Under the pieces are notes generated by a model. It did no database searches. It was not told the DNA's origin and was given only the letters and a program-made list of their open reading frames with translations. From assembly GCF_000426185.1 (NCBI RefSeq), contig NZ_AUEW01000004.1, forward strand, positions 372,001-436,000: a stretch of DNA of 64,000 bases. The letters are read 5' to 3'. Each line of letters starts with the position of its first letter. Within the stretch, counting starts at the first letter, position 1. The position numbers and the translations under genes were made by a program. The DNA comes from Cellulomonas sp. URHD0024. Lineage in GTDB: Bacteria; Actinomycetota; Actinomycetes; Actinomycetales; Cellulomonadaceae. Positions 58,732 through 64,000 of the stretch are shown in pieces.

Positions 58732-60696
58732 CTACGGCTGGATCGAGGCGAGGACCCAGTCGGCGTACCCGTCCCGGCCGGTGCCGGGCCGCAGGTGGAT
58801 GTCGTCGGAGTACAACCAGGGACGGTTCCCGGCGGCCAGCGTCGACCAGTCCAGCACGTGCACGTTCGGGTACTGGGCCGCGACCCGGCTGAGCACCTCG
58901 TCGTTGAACGCCTCCCAGGTGCGCGGCACGTGGACGTTCACCAGGTACACCCGGCGATCGCGAGTGCTGTCCAGCAGCCGTCGCAGGGTCGCCTCGTCGA
59001 TCGGTCCGTTGGTGCCGCCATGCACGATCACGGTGTGCCCGAGCGTCCCGGCTGCCCGCGACGCGAGCACGAGGTCCACCATGACCCCGAACTGGCGCGA
59101 CTCGGCGGCGTCGACGCCGATGCCGCGGGCGTTGAGCTCGGCGGCCGCGCCCAGCATCACGGAGTCGCCGAAGGCCGAGGCTCCGCCGATCGGGTCCGGC
59201 GGCGCGGGAGGGGGCGGCGGAGGAGGCGGCGGCGGGGCGGGCACCGGGGCGACTGCTCGCGGAGGCGTGGTCAAGGACATGTAGATGCCCGGCGTCGGGT
59301 CGGGAGCCGATGTCGCAGGAGCGCCGGTCGGTACCGGGCTCGGCGCCAGGTGCAAGGCCGCGGGGACGCCGGGCTGCAGCACGTTCCCGACGGCACTCGC
59401 AGCGGGGACCTGGGCGAACGCGACAGCAACGGTCGTCGTCACCGCGACGACGACGGAGGCGAGGGCGCCGACCAGGATGGCCGACCGCCGTCGTACGCCG
59501 CCCCACCGGACCGCGAACAACGCGCGGCTCAACGCGCCGCGGCGGATCGGCAGCTCGACGTACCGGTAGGACAGCTCGGCGAGCAGGAGCACGACCGCGA
59601 CGCGGACCGGCGTCGCCAGCCACGGCGAGGCCTGGACATCGACACCCGGCCGGGTCAGCACGAAGACCGGCCAGTGCCACAGGTAGATGCCGTACGAGCG
59701 CTCTCCCACCCAGCGCAGGGGCTGACGGCCCAGCTGACGACCCAGGAGCCCGGCCGGGTCCACGACGGCGCCGACGAGGATCGCGGCGATGACCGAGAAC
59801 GCGAGGAACCCGCCGCGGTAGAGCGCCGCGCTGAACTCGTCGACCCAGACGAAGGCCGCCACGACCGCCAGCAGCGCGAGGCACCCCACGACGTCCGTGA
59901 CGCCCGCCTCGAACCTGCGCACCGACAGGCCTCGCTCGTGGGTCCACGAACCGGCTCGTTGCCAGCTCCGCCACGGCATCCAGACCGACGCCATCGCGGC
60001 GCCCACGAGCAGTCCCATCGAGTGGGTGTCGGTGCCGAAGTACACGCGGCTCGGGTCGTGGGGGACGGGGCTCGACGTACGGATGGCGATGACGCCCATC
60101 GCCACGGTCGACGCGATCGCGAGGAGCGCGGCGAGCTGCCCGACCCGGGCGCGGCCCCAGCGGATCGCGAGCAGAGCGACCAGCGGGAACACCAGGTAGA
60201 ACTGCTCCTCGACCGCCAATGACCACAGGTGCTGGAGCAACGGCGGACGGCTGACGAGCTCGAAGTACGAGCGGTCGGCCGCGACCTGCCACCAGTTCGA
60301 GGCGTAACCGAGGGCGGCGACGATGTCCCCGCGGAGCTCACCCACCTCGCTGCGCAGGACCAGCCCGACCCCAGCCATCACGAGCAGCAGGAGCCCGAGT
60401 GCCGGGAGCAGCCGCCGAGCGCGACGGGCGTAGAAGTGTCGAAGCGAGAAGCGGCCGGTCCGTTCGACCTCGTCGAGGATCAGCGTCGTGATCAGGAAGC
60501 CCGAGAGGACGAAGAAGACGTCGACGCCGAGGAAGCCGCCGCGCATCCACGGGGCGCCCAGGTGGTAGATCACGACCGCGGTGACGGCGAGGGCGCGGAT
60601 CCCGTCCAGGCCGCGCAGATGGGGCATCCGCACCGGCGCGGGGGCAGCAACGGGGGAGGGACGTTCGAGCGTGATGCTCCGCCCGGTCGTGGTCAT
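58732..60696 (-). CDS. OafA/YrhL-type membrane O-acyltransferase with SGNH domain
   Basis: 654 residues. Acyltransferase-3 domain with about ten membrane segments (1-400): LRGLDGIRALAVTAVVIYHLG, GFLGVDVFFVLSGFLIT, LWSLAVEEQFYLVFPL, GIYLWHWPVFV. One more helix at about 420, a Pro-rich linker including ten consecutive prolines, then a periplasmic SGNH esterase-like domain (SAFGDSVMLGAA with Ser nucleophile, HGGTNGPID, DDIHLRPGTG with Asp/His). Likely O-acetylates an exported polysaccharide or peptidoglycan. GGGGAGA site before ATG 60696. Convergent with the phosphatase, 5 bases apart. Confidence 0.9.
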   Translation of the reverse strand: MTTTGRSITLERPSPVAAPAPVRMPHLRGLDGIRALAVTAVVIYHLGAPWMRGGFLGVDVFFVLSGFLITTLILDEVERTGRFSLRHFYARRARRLLPALGLLLLVMAGVGLVLRSEVGELRGDIVAALGYASNWWQVAADRSYFELVSRPPLLQHLWSLAVEEQFYLVFPLVALLAIRWGRARVGQLAALLAIASTVAMGVIAIRTSSPVPHDPSRVYFGTDTHSMGLLVGAAMASVWMPWRSWQRAGSWTHERGLSVRRFEAGVTDVVGCLALLAVVAAFVWVDEFSAALYRGGFLAFSVIAAILVGAVVDPAGLLGRQLGRQPLRWVGERSYGIYLWHWPVFVLTRPGVDVQASPWLATPVRVAVVLLLAELSYRYVELPIRRGALSRALFAVRWGGVRRRSAILVGALASVVVAVTTTVAVAFAQVPAASAVGNVLQPGVPAALHLAPSPVPTGAPATSAPDPTPGIYMSLTTPPRAVAPVPAPPPPPPPPPPAPPDPIGGASAFGDSVMLGAAAELNARGIGVDAAESRQFGVMVDLVLASRAAGTLGHTVIVHGGTNGPIDEATLRRLLDSTRDRRVYLVNVHVPRTWEAFNDEVLSRVAAQYPNVHVLDWSTLAAGNRPWLYSDDIHLRPGTGRDGYADWVLASIQP

Positions 60697-60789
60697 GGAT
60701 CTCCCCAGCTGTACCCGCGCGGCCGGGTCACGGCCGCTCGTGCGCGGTCAGGCTACGTGGCGCGGTGCCGGTCGCCTAAAGAGACACGC

Positions 60790-61119
60790 TCATTCGTCCG
60801 GAAACCAGATCGCTGTCCGAAGTGCGACGCGCGTTCCGTCCGAGGTCAGTGGCGTGCGCTCGGCACGGAGCTGCTCGAGGGCGCGCTGCAGGTGGTGCTC
60901 GGGTGGTCGCCCGACCGTGTTGACCACGCGCCACCAGGGCACGTCGACGCCGGCGCGGGCGAGGACGGTCCCGACCTGACGCGGTCCGCCGCGGCGCTTG
61001 CCTTCCGTGGCCTCGAGCCGGTCCCCGACGATCTCCGCGATCAGTCCGTACGTCATCGCGCGCCCGGACGGGATCTGGGCGACGAGGTCCAGGACCGCCT
61101 CGGCGTAGTCGTCGTCCAC
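60790..61119 (-). CDS. Alkyltransferase-like (ATL) DNA-binding protein
   Basis: 109 residues of the MGMT fold: IPSGRAMTYGLIAEIVGDR, GPRQVGTVLARAG (arginine-finger helix). The alkyl-acceptor motif PCHRV is PWWRVV, so the Cys is replaced by Trp and no alkyl transfer is possible. ATL proteins mark O6-alkylguanine for nucleotide excision repair (known). Follows the LLM gene by 1 base on the same strand. Confidence 0.92.
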   Translation of the reverse strand: MDDDYAEAVLDLVAQIPSGRAMTYGLIAEIVGDRLEATEGKRRGGPRQVGTVLARAGVDVPWWRVVNTVGRPPEHHLQRALEQLRAERTPLTSDGTRVALRTAIWFPDE

Positions 61120-61120
61120 G

Positions 61121-62146
61121 TCAGGCGAGGGCTGCTGCGATCACGGGCAACGTGCGCGGGTCCGCCTGCACGAGCATCGTGGTGATCGCCGTCGCCTCCC
61201 AGAGGGGCAGCTGGCCTCGCACGTCGTCGACCGTCCCGACCAGTGCGATGTCCTGCACCAGCTCCAGGGGAACCGCCGCCGTCGCGCGCGTGCGGTCGCC
61301 CGCCAGGTAGTGGGCCTGGATCTCGTCGCACGCCTCGGAGTAACCGAGCCGGTCGAGCACGTCGCGATGGAAGTTGGCACCCTTCGCGCCCATCCCGCCC
61401 GCGTACAGCGCGATGAACGGACGAACGGCGTCGGCCGCCGACTCGACGTCGTCGCCGAGGACGACGGGCACGGTCGCGACGACCTCGAAGTCGTCCGTCG
61501 GCGTCGGGCGCTTCGCGAAGCCTTCCGCCAGCAGCGTCCGGTACTCGCCGTCCATGCGCGGCGAGTAGAAGAGCGGGAGCCACCCGTCGGCGATCTCGGC
61601 CGTCATCGCGATGTTGCGCGGACCCTCGGCCGCCAGGTGGATCGGCAGGTCGGACCGCAACGGGTGCACGGTGGAGCGCAGCGCCTTGCCCAGCCCCGAC
61701 CCTTCGTCGGCCCCCAGCGGGAGACGGTAGAACTGGCCGTCGAACGTCACCGGTGCCTCGCGAGCGAGGACCTGTCGGACGACGGCGACGAACTCACGCG
61801 TCCGGGCCAGCGGCCGGGGGTACGGCTGGCCGTACCACCCCTCGACCACCTGCGGGCCGGAGGCCCCGAGACCGAGCACGAACCGGCCGCCGGACAGGTG
61901 GTCGAGCGTCAGTGCGGCCATCGCCGTCGCGGTCGGTGTGCGGGCCGAGATCTGCGCGATCGCCGTGCCGAGCCGGATGCGTGACGTGCGCGATCCCCAC
62001 CAGGCCAGCGGTGTGAAGGCGTCGGACCCGTACGCCTCGGCCGTCCAGACGGAGTCGAACCCCAGCTGTTCGGCGCCGAGCACCGCCTCCTGGGCGCCGG
62101 GCGGCGGCCCCGCAGACCAGTAGCCCGTGTGATAGCCCAGCTGCAT
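61121..62146 (-). CDS. LLM-class (F420-dependent type) oxidoreductase
   Basis: 341 residues, luciferase-like barrel: GYHTGYWSAGPPPGAQEAVLGAEQLGFDSVWTAEAYGSDAF, RTSRIRLGTAIAQISARTP, LGLGASGPQVVEGWYGQPY. The sequence type matches F420-dependent reductases of actinobacteria rather than FMN monooxygenases (inference). Shine-Dalgarno GGAGGA before ATG 62146. Translationally linked to the ATL gene. Confidence 0.9.
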   Translation of the reverse strand: MQLGYHTGYWSAGPPPGAQEAVLGAEQLGFDSVWTAEAYGSDAFTPLAWWGSRTSRIRLGTAIAQISARTPTATAMAALTLDHLSGGRFVLGLGASGPQVVEGWYGQPYPRPLARTREFVAVVRQVLAREAPVTFDGQFYRLPLGADEGSGLGKALRSTVHPLRSDLPIHLAAEGPRNIAMTAEIADGWLPLFYSPRMDGEYRTLLAEGFAKRPTPTDDFEVVATVPVVLGDDVESAADAVRPFIALYAGGMGAKGANFHRDVLDRLGYSEACDEIQAHYLAGDRTRATAAVPLELVQDIALVGTVDDVRGQLPLWEATAITTMLVQADPRTLPVIAAALA

Positions 62147-62199
62147 CGCGCGTCCTCCGTGACCGGCGCCCGGCGACGCCGCAGCGCCAGGCTATGCGG

Positions 62200-63168
62200 T
62201 CACAGGACGCGCGAACGCGCGGCGAGCGTGTTGAGCAGCGCGGCCGCGGTCGCAGCGTCGTGGACGGTGACGACGAGCGAGCGCTCGCCCGTGCGTTCGA
62301 CCTGGAGCGCCTCTCCGGAGCGCAGGACGATCCCGACGCGGCCTCCCCGGCCCACGCGGTAGCCCCAGCCGCCGAACTCGGAGACTGCTGCCACCTGGAC
62401 CACCTCGGCGCGCAGGACCTCGTCGAGCGGGACGACGACACGCGGCCAGCCGAGAGCGGACCGGACGGTGAAGCCCCGTCGATCGACCACGACGGTGAAC
62501 CGCGCGGTCGCCAGCACGACCACGACGAGCGCGAGGCTCGCGAGCGCCAACGACCACTTCTGGGTGAGGACGCTGACGACGAGCACGAAGGCCGCGGCCG
62601 CCCAGCCGCCGACGAGCATCGCGCGGCTGGCCGCGACCGCGACCCAGGTGGCCGTCTCTCCGGCGCCGAGCGCGAGCCGTGGAGCGTCGTCCGGCACCGC
62701 CTGCCCGGCCGGCTGGTGCGGGTCGCCGGGCATCGCGACGGCGGCGAGCGTTGCCGCGAGCGCCCCGACGACCAGTGCGACGACGGTGACCACGGCGATG
62801 TCGCCGGTGTCCGCGGCGTCGGTCAGTCCGCGCTGCGCGTCGAGGATGCCGATCACGATCGTCGCCATCACGGCGGACACCCCGACGGCCGTCCCGGCGG
62901 CGACGCGGCGCACGAGGGCAGCACGGCCCCAGAAGAAGGCGAGCACCCACGAGCCGACCGCGACGAGCGCAGACACCGCGACCGTCGGCCAGAGCAGCCC
63001 CGCGAGCGAGGAGTACCCGGTCGGTCCCTCGGAGCCGAAGTGCGAGGCGACCGGATCGGGCAGCTGGTCGGACCAGGCGGCCGCGACGGCCAGCGTGGAG
63101 CCCAGCAGGGCACCGGGGACGACCAGGGTCAGGACCGTGGTCATGGTGCGGTGCGGGACCGTGCTCAT
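62200..63168 (-). CDS. DUF1648 membrane protein
   Basis: 322 residues, seven or so membrane segments. The first extracytoplasmic loop has SDQLPDPVASHFGSEGPTGYSS, the DUF1648 mark. C-terminal 90 residues fold outside the membrane as a PH-like domain (FTVVVDRRGFTVRSALGWPRVVVPLDEV). Start overlaps the GntR stop by 4 bases, so the pair forms one operon under the regulator's own promoter. Probably an envelope or antibiotic-stress function, as in other GntR/YtrA operons (inference). Confidence 0.85.
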   Translation of the reverse strand: MSTVPHRTMTTVLTLVVPGALLGSTLAVAAAWSDQLPDPVASHFGSEGPTGYSSLAGLLWPTVAVSALVAVGSWVLAFFWGRAALVRRVAAGTAVGVSAVMATIVIGILDAQRGLTDAADTGDIAVVTVVALVVGALAATLAAVAMPGDPHQPAGQAVPDDAPRLALGAGETATWVAVAASRAMLVGGWAAAAFVLVVSVLTQKWSLALASLALVVVVLATARFTVVVDRRGFTVRSALGWPRVVVPLDEVLRAEVVQVAAVSEFGGWGYRVGRGGRVGIVLRSGEALQVERTGERSLVVTVHDAATAAALLNTLAARSRVL

Positions 63169-63515
63169 CGGAAGGCCTCCTTGACGAGGGCTGTGGTGGT
63201 CTGGGGCGTGATGCCGAGGGACCGTGCCACGCGGACGAGCGCGTCGATCGCGGCGTGCAGCTCGGCGTTGTCCGCAGGGATGGCCGTGACGACGGCTCCT
63301 CGTCCGCGGCGGAGCTCGATCAGTCCCTCGTCGCGCAGGTCCTGGTAGGCGCGGAGCACGGTGTGCAGGTTGATGTCGAGCGAGGCTGCGAGCTCGCGGG
63401 CGCCGGGGAGGCGTTCTCCGACGGTCACCTCGCCGCGTGCGACGGCCGCGCGGACCTGGCCGGCCAGCTGCACGAACAGCGGCTCGGGAGAGGTGGGGTC
63501 GATCCGCAAGAGCAT
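63165..63515 (-). CDS. GntR-family repressor, YtrA type
   Basis: 116 residues: winged helix (SPEPLFVQLAGQVRAAVARGEVTVGERLPGARELAASLDINLHTVLRAYQDLRDEGLI) and a short C-terminal helix without a ligand domain, as in YtrA. The start at ATG 63515 is preceded by a perfect palindrome that overlaps a -10 hexamer (see operator entry), so it very likely represses itself and the DUF1648 gene. Confidence 0.92.
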   Translation of the reverse strand: MLLRIDPTSPEPLFVQLAGQVRAAVARGEVTVGERLPGARELAASLDINLHTVLRAYQDLRDEGLIELRRGRGAVVTAIPADNAELHAAIDALVRVARSLGITPQTTTALVKEAFR

Positions 63516-63521
63516 GTCGCC

Positions 63522-63551
63522 ACCCTAGTTGTTTGCTTACAACTAGAACAA
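63522..63551 (-). promoter_or_regulatory. Promoter and operator of the gntR-DUF1648 operon
   Basis: A perfect inverted repeat CTAGTTGT-6-ACAACTAG spans 63525-63546. On the minus strand TAGGGT (63527-63522) ends 7 bases from the ATG, and TTGTTC (63551-63546) lies 18 bases further up as a -35. The repeat lies inside the promoter, so a bound repressor would block RNA polymerase. Half sites with GT...AC spacing fit GntR/YtrA operators. Confidence 0.8.
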
Positions 63552-63624
63552 GTGCTCTTTGGCCGACGGCGAAGCAGGAGCCTCGCTAGCGTCGTTCGGG
63601 TGGCGATGGGCGTCCGACAGGACC

Positions 63625-64000
63625 TCAGATGTAGATCGCGGGATCGTCGATCTCGGCGTCGAACGGCGCGGCGGCCGGCCTCTGGCGGATCTGCGCCGGC
63701 ACGCCGACGGCGATCGCTCCGGCAGGGACGTCGTGGATCACGACCGCATTGGCGCCGATCTGCGCGCCCGCCCCGATCCAGACCGGGCCGAGGATCTTGG
63801 CGCCCGCGCCGACGACCACGCCGTCACCGACCGTGGGGTGCCGCTTGCCGTGCCGCATCGACTTGCCGCCCAGCGTGGACCCGTGGAACAGCACGACGTC
63901 GTCGCCGACCTCGGCGGTCTCCCCGATCACCACACCCATGCCGTGGTCGATGAACAGGCGACGACCGAGTCGGGCGCCCGGGTGGATCTCGATGCCCGTG
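63625..64000 (-). CDS. cysE: Serine O-acetyltransferase, C-terminal part (cut by window edge)
   Basis: The visible 125 codons encode the left-handed beta-helix of a serine acetyltransferase (EpsC type): [77 protein letters not shown] and the end [13 protein letters not shown]. His in IDHGMG is the catalytic one. First step of cysteine synthesis. The N-terminal helical domain lies beyond 64000. Confidence 0.92.
   Translation of the reverse strand, partial: TGIEIHPGARLGRRLFIDHGMGVVIGETAEVGDDVVLFHGSTLGGKSMRHGKRHPTVGDGVVVGAGAKILGPVWIGAGAQIGANAVVIHDVPAGAIAVGVPAQIRQRPAAAPFDAEIDDPAIYI

Noticed and set aside
57578..60292. 904-residue minus-strand frame
   Set aside because: Overlaps the phosphatase gene in antisense and the acyltransferase gene in another frame; no recognisable domain.

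Overview
The window is about 73% GC and densely packed with genes on both strands, with frequent ATGA/GTGA start-stop overlaps. The gene content is that of an actinobacterium: a ClpS-DUF2017-MurI-MBL-RNase PH-RdgB cluster, oligoribonuclease, group II truncated haemoglobin, an F420-type luciferase-like oxidoreductase, a mycothiol-dependent nitroreductase homologue, an Eis-type acetyltransferase and a DUF4916 protein. A member of the Micrococcales close to Cellulomonas is my best guess (inference). No prophage, IS element, CRISPR array or plasmid feature is visible; this is chromosomal backbone with a few accessory genes. Four tRNAs are present: Leu(TAG), Lys(CTT), His(GTG) and Arg(TCT).

Layout. 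1-2837: C-terminally truncated gene for a large secreted beta-rich protein ending in PGDGT repeats. 3017-12807: housekeeping block (pncB; clpS; DUF2017; murI; MBL hydrolase; rph; rdgB; ABC-F ATPase; a Nudix-like protein; thioredoxin; peroxiredoxin; a small acidic protein). 12873-16776: tRNA-Lys and a glycine-betaine/choline-type ABC transporter whose binding protein looks circularly permuted. 16773-21500: ATP-grasp ligase, tRNA-His, orn, PAP2 phosphatase, two small ORFs and an APC permease. 21549-24650: TPP riboswitch and a thiamine(-precursor) ABC uptake operon. 24902-33185: secreted M28 peptidase, tRNA-Arg, a pair of dynamin-like GTPases with an SSB paralogue, and a subtilase without signal peptide. 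33377-47761: ettA, thioesterases, SDR, topoisomerase IB, globin, PTS components, MscS channel, prolyl oligopeptidase and malQ. 47894-64000: PepN, FAD oxidoreductase, nitroreductase homologue, M13 peptidase, rpiB, eis-like gene, SpoIIE-type phosphatase, O-acyltransferase, ATL protein, LLM enzyme, a GntR/DUF1648 operon and the end of a serine acetyltransferase gene.

Expression. At least twenty genes that begin a transcription unit have a nAnnnT (mostly TAnnnT) hexamer ending 7-9 bases before the start codon and no Shine-Dalgarno sequence. This is the signature of leaderless transcription in actinobacteria, and it decides several start codons here. Several genes without that hexamer carry clear GGAGG-type sites. 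Many convergent gene ends have strong hairpins or short tandem repeats.

Most notable: the permuted OpuBC-type binding protein (13099-14100), the two-GTPase plus SSB cluster (26981-30811), the leaderless promoter set, the GntR operator overlapping its own promoter (63522-63551), and minisatellites at gene edges.
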